A stretch of DNA of 64,000 nt from Streptomyces cadmiisoli (lineage in GTDB: Bacteria; Actinomycetota; Actinomycetes; Streptomycetales; Streptomycetaceae), in assembly GCF_003261055.1 (NCBI RefSeq), contig NZ_CP030073.1, positions 4,092,001-4,156,000 of the forward strand, written 5' to 3'. Shown in pieces: positions 1-7,500 of the stretch. Below the pieces are notes generated by a model. That model worked only from the letters and a program-made list of their open reading frames with translations, was not told the origin of the DNA and searched no databases. The position numbers and the translations under genes were made by a program. Numbering within the stretch: position 1 is the stretch's first letter; each line of letters begins with the position of its first letter.

Positions 1-195
1 ACCCGGCCGGGTGGTCGTACCGCCCGACTCCCTCACCCCGACGCGGCGCCCCGCGAGGCCCGACGACGCGCTCGGGCCACAGCCGCGACCGTGCACCGGG
101 CCGTTCCCCCACTGCCGCCGGGTCCACCCATCCGGGAGGAAATCGAGCCGGCAAACGTAGTCGTCGACGTGGCGGCCGTCATCGGTCGTACTCAT
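1..195 (-). CDS. Partial unknown protein cut by the window edge
   Basis: An open frame starts at an ATG (complement of 193-195) and runs off the left edge without a stop, giving 65 residues. The sequence AAGGG lies about 8 bases upstream of the ATG, a plausible ribosome binding site. The first ~33 residues (beginning MSTTDDGRHVDDYVCRLDF) have a natural composition and GC-rich third positions; after that the translation becomes Gly/Ser/Arg-rich and less convincing. No family is recognised. Its place at the tail of a type VII-like operon would suit an accessory or immunity role, but that is inference from position only. Confidence 0.4.
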   Translation of the reverse strand, partial: MSTTDDGRHVDDYVCRLDFLPDGWTRRQWGNGPVHGRGCGPSASSGLAGRRVGVRESGGTTTRPG

Positions 196-206
196 GACAG
201 AGCCCT

Positions 207-362
207 TCACAGTAGGTCGACCACTGCATCGATTGAGTTCCGAGCGCGCTTTGCGGCGTCATCGCGAATGCACCTGGCTTCCTGGATCTTTTCGCGGGCC
301 GCCTGGATCCCGTCGGGCGCGGAGTCCCGTTGCGCCGCAATCTTCTTGTCCGAGCCGGAGGC
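207..362 (-). pseudogene. Remnant resembling the mid-region of the T7SS substrate
   Basis: Directly after the stop codon of the gene ending at 363, and in the same frame, 51 open codons run to a TGA at 207-209 with no plausible start of their own. The peptide (…AREKIQEARCIRDDAAKRA…) resembles residues ~156-192 of the 429-residue protein encoded at 2233-3522 (…ARTKIERAKDIRDDAADRA…). I read it as the 3' remnant of a second substrate gene, cut by recombination or decay. A stop-codon read-through extension of the upstream gene is possible but less likely. Confidence 0.5.
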
Positions 363-911
363 TCAGAGCCAGCGCACCGAGTGAGCCATCGCCTCGCAGA
401 GGTTCCCCATCGGGCCCTGTGTCCCGCTCAGGGGGGTGGAGAAGGCCAGGTGGAGGTAGCCCGCGCCGCCCGGCATGTGGAGGTGGAAGTCCAGGTTCGT
501 CTCCGTGCGGACCCGGACCGTCCGGCCGGGCGGCAGGTCCACGACGTCCACCTCCGTCCCCGGTGCCGCGCGGCGGCCGAGCGTATCGGCCAGCTCGTCC
601 GGTGTCGGGGCCAGTCCGCGGGGCACCGGCGGCCACGAGATCAGCAGTGAGGCCGGCGGCGTCGCGTCGTCCGGGGACTCCGTACGGAGGTAGAACTCCA
701 GCGCACCGTGGGCGAGGCCGTTCTCCGCGGTGTTGCGGAGGGTGGCCCAGATGCCGCGAGCCACCTGCGGTGAGCTGCCGCTGCCGGCGAACTCCTTGTC
801 CACGAAGGTCTTCAGCTGTCCCCGCCAGCGCTCCCGCGTCAGGTCGATGCGGAACCAGTCCCGGGGAACGAGCAGACGGTAGTCCGAGGGCGGCGAGCCG
901 GTGGCGGTCAT
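363..911 (-). CDS. Unknown protein of the T7SS-like operon (Mog1/PsbP-like fold suspected)
   Basis: This 182-residue soluble protein has no signal peptide or membrane segment. The ATG at 909-911 overlaps the stop of the upstream gene (ATGA), so translation is probably coupled. The C-terminal third (…GYLHLAFSTP…MGNLCEAMAHSVRW) matches the layout of the upstream neighbour's end (…SVVMEMGTP…MFGNIVSSVRLF), suggesting the two are diverged paralogues. The ending, a hydrophobic strand followed by a helix ending in S-V-R, recalls Mog1/PsbP/LpqN-type folds; this is inference, not a database match. Co-transcription with ESX-like genes points to an accessory or chaperone role. Confidence 0.72.
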   Translation of the reverse strand: MTATGSPPSDYRLLVPRDWFRIDLTRERWRGQLKTFVDKEFAGSGSSPQVARGIWATLRNTAENGLAHGALEFYLRTESPDDATPPASLLISWPPVPRGLAPTPDELADTLGRRAAPGTEVDVVDLPPGRTVRVRTETNLDFHLHMPGGAGYLHLAFSTPLSGTQGPMGNLCEAMAHSVRWL

Positions 912-1612
912 GCTCCGGCCTCGGTGGTGACGAGCGGTGTGCCGTCCGAGTGGAACAGCCGGACGCTGCTGACGATGTTGCCGAACATGGTGGAGAAGAC
1001 GTCCCAGCCGGCCATCGTCGGGGTCCCCATCTCCATGACGACGCTGGTGCCGTTCGGCAGCGGGACGTAGACCCGTATGAAGGAGGTGGGGAACTGAAGC
1101 GCCTCCCCCGTCTCGGTGAGCTCGCCGGTGAGCTTCGCCTCCCGCGTGCCGATGCACGACACCGCCGGACCGCAGGGCAGGTCGATCCGGTCGACCTCGC
1201 CGGCCTCGACGCGGCGCAGACCGGACGCGATCGCCTTGACCGCGGCCGGGACCCCTTCGAGCTCGGTGTCCGGGCTGTCCACCAGGCTGACGAAGACCGT
1301 GGCCGTGCAGGGGGTGTCGTCGACCGCGGTCAGGCAGATGCCGGCGAACTCGGCACCGGCCGCCAGCAGGTCGTCCACGCCGAGCGCGCACATGACCGCG
1401 AACTTGGTCTTCTCCTCCTCCGGCGCTCCGGGCAGGACCTTGTCGGCGAGCTCCCCCAGCAGCGCCACCGCCTTGTCGTCGTCCTCCTCGTGGAGGGGGA
1501 TGTCGTGGAAGATCTCCGGCATCACCCAGCGGACATGGATGTCCGCGGCGTGCAGGGCGGGCGGTGCGAGGTGGGTGGGGATGAACTCCGACAGTTCGAG
1601 CTCGGTCGTCAC
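908..1612 (-). CDS. Unknown protein of the T7SS-like operon, probable paralogue of its neighbour
   Basis: A 234-residue soluble protein starting at a GTG (1610-1612) that overlaps the upstream gene's TGA (GTGA); its own stop overlaps the next gene's ATG. The N-terminal half contains an acidic stretch (LHEEDDDKAVALLGELADK). The C-terminal half has the strand-rich pattern shared with the protein at 363-911 and ends in a segment like the last helix of Mog1/PsbP-type domains. No catalytic motif is visible. Four-base overlaps on both sides show that it belongs to the operon headed by the ESX-like genes. Function unknown. Confidence 0.72.
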   Translation of the reverse strand: MTTELELSEFIPTHLAPPALHAADIHVRWVMPEIFHDIPLHEEDDDKAVALLGELADKVLPGAPEEEKTKFAVMCALGVDDLLAAGAEFAGICLTAVDDTPCTATVFVSLVDSPDTELEGVPAAVKAIASGLRRVEAGEVDRIDLPCGPAVSCIGTREAKLTGELTETGEALQFPTSFIRVYVPLPNGTSVVMEMGTPTMAGWDVFSTMFGNIVSSVRLFHSDGTPLVTTEAGA

Positions 1613-2181
1613 GGAGTCTGGTCCTTTGCGGGGATCGGGCGGTCGGGTGCCTCGGGGAAGAACTTCCGGGACGTGGCGTACATCCCGTAGTAGGGGTAGA
1701 GGCGCGGGATGTCGGCGCCGCCGCTGCGGGCGATGCCGACGATCTTCCGGTAGAGGCGGGCCCGGCAGCGCGTGTTGCGCAGGGACTCGTCCCGCAGGTC
1801 GCGCAGTCGCCACAGGAGGATCAAACCGCCGAGGACGAGGAGCAGCAGCGCGTCCACGACGACGAAGCCGATCTGGAACTCCCGGGACTTCTGCGAGGCG
1901 ACCAGGTCCCAGAACGGCCAGGCACCGAAGCCGAGGACGAAGACCGGCACGGCCAGGAGGCACCCCTGGGCGCCGGCCTTCGAGGTCTCCTCGCGCCGCT
2001 GATACAGCATCCAGTGCACCGCGCGGTCGTCGAGGAAGTCGAAGCGGACCTCGCGCCCGTGGCGCTCGGCCGCGGCCCTGGCCGCGGGCACCGCGGCGAT
2101 GGCCGCGGAGGGCACCATGGTGTGCGTCATCCCCTGGTCGTCGACGAACTTCCCGAATTCCAGGGCGTGGTAGTCACTCAT
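1609..2181 (-). CDS. Two-helix membrane protein of the T7SS-like operon
   Basis: A 190-residue protein with two hydrophobic segments at about residues 73-95 and 104-125, an N-terminal domain of ~70 residues and a C-terminal basic domain. I chose the ATG at 2179-2181 because AAGGAA lies about 9 bases upstream; an in-frame ATG 24 bases earlier (2205) has no ribosome binding site. It follows the candidate substrate gene by about 50 bases and overlaps the next gene by four. No family recognised. The context suggests an inner-membrane accessory to the secretion ATPase, as inference only. Confidence 0.7.
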   Translation of the reverse strand: MSDYHALEFGKFVDDQGMTHTMVPSAAIAAVPAARAAAERHGREVRFDFLDDRAVHWMLYQRREETSKAGAQGCLLAVPVFVLGFGAWPFWDLVASQKSREFQIGFVVVDALLLLVLGGLILLWRLRDLRDESLRNTRCRARLYRKIVGIARSGGADIPRLYPYYGMYATSRKFFPEAPDRPIPAKDQTP

Positions 2182-2232
2182 CAGCCGCATTTCCTTCTGG
2201 TCCATGACCCGGCCGCGGCCTGTACCGCGACC

Positions 2233-3522
2233 TCATCCCGCAGGCGCCAGCGCACCGTGGAACGACGTCGACGACGGGCTCGGCTGCGGTGTCGGCGACG
2301 GGGTGCGTGTCTCGTTCGACGGGCTGGGTGTCGGGGCCGGCGTGGGCCGGGGCCTGGCCTCCCCGGGCGGCGGGCTCACCTGGTTGGGTTCACCGTCCGG
2401 GTTGATGTAGTTCCGCAGCCTGATCAGGCTGTGCACGTACGCGTTGCCCAGCGCGGCGCCCTTGATGTACCGGGTGACCAGCTCGGGGTCGAAGCCACCC
2501 GCGGGGAGCCGCACCTTGGTGATGCCCTTGCTGGTCAGGTACTTGGATGCCCAGACGACACCCTTGTTGAAGTTCTTCACGGCGAAACCGTTGGTGAAGC
2601 CGGCCCACACCGCCTGCCGGGCGACCAGCAGACGGGAGCCCTTGGCCGCGGCCGAGAGCCCCTTCAGGGCGCCGAGGCCCGGGATGATGCCCAGCACGTC
2701 GAACGTGATCTTCAGCCAGTCGAACTTGCCGCCCCGGGCGAAGACGTCGTACAGCCGGCCCGCCAGGGCGGTGGCGCTCAGCGCGGAGGCCAGGCCGACG
2801 AGCAGCACCGCGGCGAGACCGCCGGTCAGGACGACCGCGGCCACCAGCGCCAGGACCGCCACGACCGTGGCGGCGGTGGAGATCCAGTCGGCGTTGTCCG
2901 CGATCCAGTTCATGATTCCGCCGGGATCTCGCACGCCGTCGTGGTGGATCACGTACTTGATCTTCTTGGCGGCGCGGTCGGCGGCGTCGTCCCGGATGTC
3001 CTTGGCCCGCTCGATCTTGGTGCGTGCCTTCGCCATCAGGAGCGCGGCGTCGTCCCGGTTCTTGCCCTGCTTGGTCCGTTCGGTGTGGTCGTCCTTGGAG
3101 GGGACCGTCCCCTCGAACGGCTCCAGGGCCTTGAGAGCGGCCTTGTGATCGACCTCCGCCGCGCGGAACTCCTCCAGCCCCTTGTCCGCGAGCTTCTGAG
3201 CACGGTGCAGTTCGCTGGCGTACTCCGCGGACTCGCCGTCGCCCTCGACGACCTTGGTGCCGAGGGCGCTCGACGCCTCGTCGTACCGGTCGTAGGCCTT
3301 CTTCAGGCGTCCCGCGGTGTCGTCGGCTATCTCGTGGAAGGCTCGGCCCGCGTCGCTGTCCCATCCGTCGACCGACGCGAGAGCGCGGATGTTGCGCGCC
3401 TGCTTGTCGATCTCGTCGGCCATGCCGCGCAGCTTCTTGCCGAGTCGAGCCACCTCGTACGGGTCACCGGGCACCGGGTCGGAGTCGTACAACGGTGACC
3501 AGTCCTTCGGACGGGCAGTCAC
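2233..3522 (-). CDS. Candidate type VII-secreted protein with membrane segments
   Basis: This 429-residue protein starts at GTG (3520-3522), immediately after the TAA of the ESX-like gene. Residues 1-100 are helical and contain a WxG-like turn (GWDSDAG, ~53-59) and a YxxxD motif (YDRYD, ~77-81), the pairing that marks T7SS substrates. Charged, coiled-coil-like helices run to ~195. A hydrophobic double segment follows (~213-255), then a mixed domain, then a Pro/Thr/Ser-rich tail (~385-420). No nuclease, NADase or peptidase signature is visible. The layout resembles LXG-like or ESX effectors, and a membrane-inserting role is possible, but the activity is unknown. Confidence 0.75.
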   Translation of the reverse strand: MTARPKDWSPLYDSDPVPGDPYEVARLGKKLRGMADEIDKQARNIRALASVDGWDSDAGRAFHEIADDTAGRLKKAYDRYDEASSALGTKVVEGDGESAEYASELHRAQKLADKGLEEFRAAEVDHKAALKALEPFEGTVPSKDDHTERTKQGKNRDDAALLMAKARTKIERAKDIRDDAADRAAKKIKYVIHHDGVRDPGGIMNWIADNADWISTAATVVAVLALVAAVVLTGGLAAVLLVGLASALSATALAGRLYDVFARGGKFDWLKITFDVLGIIPGLGALKGLSAAAKGSRLLVARQAVWAGFTNGFAVKNFNKGVVWASKYLTSKGITKVRLPAGGFDPELVTRYIKGAALGNAYVHSLIRLRNYINPDGEPNQVSPPPGEARPRPTPAPTPSPSNETRTPSPTPQPSPSSTSFHGALAPAG

Positions 3523-3834
3523 TTACTTCTCCTTCTTCCCGTTCTTCTTGGCGTCCCGGAGCGCGTTCGCGAGCTCGTGGTCGATGTCCTCGTACGCCTT
3601 GGCCGCGTTCCCGGTGTACTTGGCGAGGTTCTCGATGTCCTCCATCAGCTTCTTGCGGTTCTTCTTCCACGTCTGGGAGAAGTCGTCGAAGATGTCGCGG
3701 AGTTTCCCGCTGCCGAGTGCGTCACCGTACTCGTCCGCGGGATTGCCGTTGTCCTTGAACTCGCGGTGCATCCGGTAGAGCGAGTCCGAGCAGTCCTTGA
3801 TCAGGTCGAGGTCGTACCGCGTTCTGTCTGCCAC
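3523..3834 (-). CDS. ESX/WXG100-like small secreted protein (103 aa)
   Basis: The length, all-helical composition and position beside an FtsK/SpoIIIE secretion ATPase fit the WXG100 superfamily. The expected W-x-G turn is not intact: the likely hairpin position reads LGSGKLRDIF, and the only Trp (W56) lies just after it. A YxxxD secretion motif (YEDID, residues 81-85) precedes a Lys-rich C-terminus. The start is GTG with GAGGAAG about 13 bases upstream. The downstream substrate gene starts with no gap, suggesting coupled translation and possibly a heterodimer or co-secreted complex. Confidence 0.8.
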   Translation of the reverse strand: MADRTRYDLDLIKDCSDSLYRMHREFKDNGNPADEYGDALGSGKLRDIFDDFSQTWKKNRKKLMEDIENLAKYTGNAAKAYEDIDHELANALRDAKKNGKKEK

Positions 3835-3874
3835 CCGTTCAGACTTTCTTCCTCAAGGGCCGCCGGTACGGGGG

Positions 3875-3903
3875 GCGGTGGGGCGCACGAGGCGCCCCAC
3901 CGC
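3875..3903 (-). terminator. Hairpin between the two ESX-like genes
   Basis: A perfect 12-bp inverted repeat (GCGGTGGGGCGC and its complement) with a 5-base loop lies about 30 bases downstream of the first ESX-like gene and ~40 bases upstream of the second. There is no U-run. It could be a partial terminator or an mRNA-stabilising element that makes the first gene more abundant than the rest of the operon. Confidence 0.6.
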
Positions 3904-3932
3904 TCACCCGGACAGCGCGACGGCCACCGGCG

Positions 3933-4241
3933 TCAGGAGCTCTTGGCGCTCTTGGCCAGCTGCTCGTCCAGCTGCTCGTAGGCCTCCTTGGCCTTCTTCA
4001 GGAACTCGGACATGCCCTCGAGTCCCTCCATGGCCTTCTTCGCGCCCTTGGTGAAGTCCTTGAAGGACTCCTCGAAGGCGGCCGAGCCCTTCTGGGTGGT
4101 GTAGCCGTTCTCGACGAGCGCGCGAATACGGTCGTCGATGCTGTCGAGTTCGCCGTGCAGCCGGTGCATGTCCTTCAGAAGCTTGCCGGCTTCCTTGTCC
4201 ATCTCGGCATATGTGATATCTGCGTCTTTGCCCTTGGCCAT
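3933..4241 (-). CDS. ESX/WXG100-like small secreted protein (102 aa), operon head
   Basis: A 102-residue helical protein. The central turn reads NGYTTQKGSAAF instead of a canonical WXG, and the C-terminal helix carries YxxxD (YEQLD, residues 88-92). The ATG at 4239-4241 has a strong site (GGGAGGGAG). It is the first gene of the minus-strand operon and diverges from the ATPase gene across ~300 bp. By family knowledge such proteins form helical-hairpin dimers recognised by EccC/EssC through the C-terminal YxxxD tail. The missing Trp is odd and shared in spirit with its neighbour. Confidence 0.82.
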   Translation of the reverse strand: MAKGKDADITYAEMDKEAGKLLKDMHRLHGELDSIDDRIRALVENGYTTQKGSAAFEESFKDFTKGAKKAMEGLEGMSEFLKKAKEAYEQLDEQLAKSAKSS

Positions 4242-4306
4242 GACGGCTCCCTCCCGTTATGTACGCCGCAGGGCCTACCCCCGTGGCTCTGTACCCGCGG
4301 AGCCCC

Positions 4307-4375
4307 GGCCGTCGGCTGTCGGCCCTCGGCCATCGATCACCGGCCGTCGGCCATCGGTCATCGGCCGTCGCATCC
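4307..4375. repeat. 21-bp imperfect tandem repeat in the divergent T7SS promoter region
   Basis: Units beginning GGCCGTCGGC or GGCCCTCGGC start at 4307, 4321, 4342 and 4363; the two middle units are 21 bp long and differ at a few positions, and the outer ones are shorter. The array lies in the 304-bp gap between the ESX-like operon and the ATPase gene, about 65 bp from the former. It may be a regulator-binding array or a slippage-prone spacer. No clear -10/-35 pair could be assigned in the gap. Confidence 0.6.
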
Positions 4376-4545
4376 GCGTGAGCAAAGATCTTACGGGTGG
4401 GGCCGTTGTGATCCCAGGGGCGTTGTGCGAGCGGATCGTGAACTCCTGCACATCCCGGTACACGGGTGAAAGACGAGGCGGCTAAGGTCACTGCGTTGCC
4501 TGAAGCGTTCCGGGGGGCGGCCTCAGCCCAGCGAGGAGGACGAAC

Positions 4546-7500
4546 GTGCGCCTGAGCCTGACCGTCGTCGATCCGATCGGCGGGGCCGCCGCCGATGTGG
4601 TGCTCGACGCCGATCCGGAGTCCAGCGTCGGCGACATCACACAGGAGTTGGCGCGTCAGATCGGTCTCGGGGACAGCGCCCGCGTCATCCCGATCGGCGG
4701 TCGGCGCGGCCCCGGTGGCGACGCTCCGCACGCCTACGTCGACGGATACGCGCTCGATCCGGCCGCCACCGTTGCCGGTTCGCCGCTGCGCGAGGGCGCC
4801 GTCGTCAGCCTGCACGATCCCGCCGGGTGTGTGATGGGCGAGCCGACCGGGGTCGTGGAGTTCCGTGTCGTCGGCGGTCCGGGGGCGGGTGCGGTGCACC
4901 GGCTCGGGGTCGGGCGGTACGACATCGGCAGCGGTACTGCCGCCCGGATCCGCGTCGACGACCCCGAACTCGCCCCGCGCGCCGCCACGTTGTCCATCGC
5001 CATGGACGGCACCTGCCGGATCACCGTCCACCCGCAGCACGGCGAGACCCCGGGCCAGAACACCACCACCGGCGACTCCGGCGCCCGGAACCCCGGTGCC
5101 CGGAACTCCGCCGCCCCCGGCTCCACGGCCCGGCCCTCCGGCGCCGACGACGAGAGCACGAGCGGCCGCGGCCGCAAGGGCAAGGGCAAGAAGAAGAGCC
5201 GGGACGAGGACCGCACCGAGGACCCCGACGACAGCGGTGTCCGTCTCGACGGTGAGCCGCTCGACGGCGACTCCTGGCCGCTCGGCGCCCAACTCGCCGT
5301 CGGCAACAGCCTGTTGGAGATCAAGGCGTACACGCCGCCCGACGCGGCCCTGAAGTGGTCCGAGGACGGCACGGGTCTGGACTACAACCGTCCGCCGCGC
5401 CTGCGGCCCGCCGAGCGGCAGACCCGGTTCCGGCTGCCGTCTCCGCCCGGCGACTTCGAGGCCCGCCCGCTGCCCTGGCTGATGGCGCTGTTCCCGCTGG
5501 TCGGCGCGGTCGTCATGGTGCTGATCTTCCAGCGCTGGTACTACCTGATCATGGCTGTGCTGAGCCCGATCATGCTGTTCGGCAACTACTTCATGGACAA
5601 GAAGCACGGCCGCAAGTCCCATGCCAAGCAGCTGAAGGAGTACAAGGAGACCAAGGAGCGGATCGAGAAGGACGCCCAGGACGCCCTGGTCGTGGAGCGG
5701 TCGGACCGTCGGCACGCGATACCCGACCCGTCCGCCGTCCTCGCGTTCGGCACCGGCCCGCGCACCCGGCTGTGGGAGCGCCGCCGTACCGACGCCGACC
5801 ATCTGCTGCTGCGGGTCGGCACCGGCCGGGTCCCCTCCGAGGTGGTGCTCGACGACCCGGAGCAGGACGACCACAGGCGCGAGGTCACCTGGCACATCGA
5901 GGACGCGCCGGTCGCGCTGCCGCTCAAGGACCTCGGGGTCGTGGGCCTGGCGGGTCCCGGTGACTCCGCGCAGGCGCTGGGGCGTTGGGCGGTGGCCCAG
6001 ACGGCGGTGCTGCACAGCCCGATGGACGTGCAGTTCTATGTGCTGACCGAGAACGAGGCCCACCCCCGCTGGGACTGGGTCCGCTGGCTGCCGCACTCCC
6101 GGCCCTCCGGCGGCCAGGACGTCAACGTGCTGATCGGCACGGACTCCGAGACCGTCGGCGCCCGCGTCGGCGAGCTGACCCAGCTGCTGGACGCCCGCCA
6201 GAAGGCGCTGAAGGAGGGTGGCGCCCGGGCCGACGGCGGTCCGGCCTTCTCCGACCCGGACATCGTCGTCGTCTGGGACGGCTCGCGGCGGCTGCGGTCC
6301 CTGCCGGGCGTCGTACGGCTGCTGCGCGAGGGCCCGGCGGTCTCCATCTACGCGCTGTGCCTGGACGAGGAGGAGCGGTTCCTGCCGGGCGAGTGCCAGG
6401 CCGTCGTCGTCGCCGAACCGCGCCGGCGCCCCGACCGGGCCGACGCGGCGGTGCCGCAGGCCGTCGCCGCGCCCGGCGGCTTCCCCTCCTTCCAGGCCTG
6501 GCACCCGGCCGCCGGACAGCCGGGCGAGGAGCACAGCCCGGCGCCCGAGCTGCGGCTGCGGGTCGAGCAGAGCGGGGCCCGGCGCATCACGGAGGTGCGG
6601 CCCGACTTCGTCTCGTCCGCCTGGTGCGTACGGCTGTCGCGGTCGCTGTCCCCGGTGCGCGACATCAGCGGTGAGACGGAGGACTCGGCGCTGCCCGCCG
6701 CCAGCCGTCTGCTGGACGTCCTCCAGCTGGAACCGCCGACGCCGGACGGGATCGGCGCGCGGTGGCGGATGGGCGGACAGTCGACGATGGCGGTGATCGG
6801 CGAGTCGTACGACGGGCCGTTCGGCATCGACCTGCGCAAGGACGGCCCGCACGGTCTGATCGCCGGTACGACCGGTTCCGGCAAGTCGGAGCTGCTGCAG
6901 ACCATCGTGGCGGCGCTGGCGGTGGCGAACACACCGGAGAACATGACGTTCGTGCTCGTCGACTACAAGGGCGGCTCGGCGTTCAAGGACTGCGTCAAGC
7001 TGCCGCACACCGTCGGCATGGTCACCGACCTCGACGCCCACCTCGTCGAGCGCGCCCTGGAGTCGCTGGGCGCCGAGCTGAAGCGGCGCGAGCACATCCT
7101 GGCCGCCGCCGACGCCAAGGACATCGAGGACTACCAGGATCTGGTGCGCCGGGACCCCTCGCAGGCGCCCGTGCCCCGGCTGCTCATCGTGATCGACGAG
7201 TTCGCGTCGATGGTCCGCGACCTGCCGGACTTCGTCACGGGCCTGGTGAACATCGCGCAGCGGGGCCGTTCGCTCGGCATCCACCTGCTGCTGGCGACCC
7301 AGCGGCCCAGCGGTGTCGTCTCACCGGAGATCCGCGCCAACACCAACCTGCGGATCGCGCTGCGGGTGACCGACGCGGGCGAGTCCAGCGACGTCATCGA
7401 CGCGCCGGACGCCGGTCACATCTCCAAGAGCACGCCGGGCCGGGCGTACGTACGGCTCGGGCACGCCTCGCTGATCCCGTTCCAGTCCGGGCGGGTCGGC

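Noticed and set aside
4376..4545. Promoter with TAAGGT as -10 before the secretion ATPase
   Set aside because: TAAGGT occurs near 4482, but no matching -35 lies at the right distance, so the call would be a guess.
3904..7284. A 1126-codon open frame on the minus strand opposite the secretion ATPase
   Set aside because: It is a mirror of the GC-rich ATPase reading frame: low-complexity Arg/Gly/Asp/His composition, no ribosome site, and it also runs across the first ESX-like gene.
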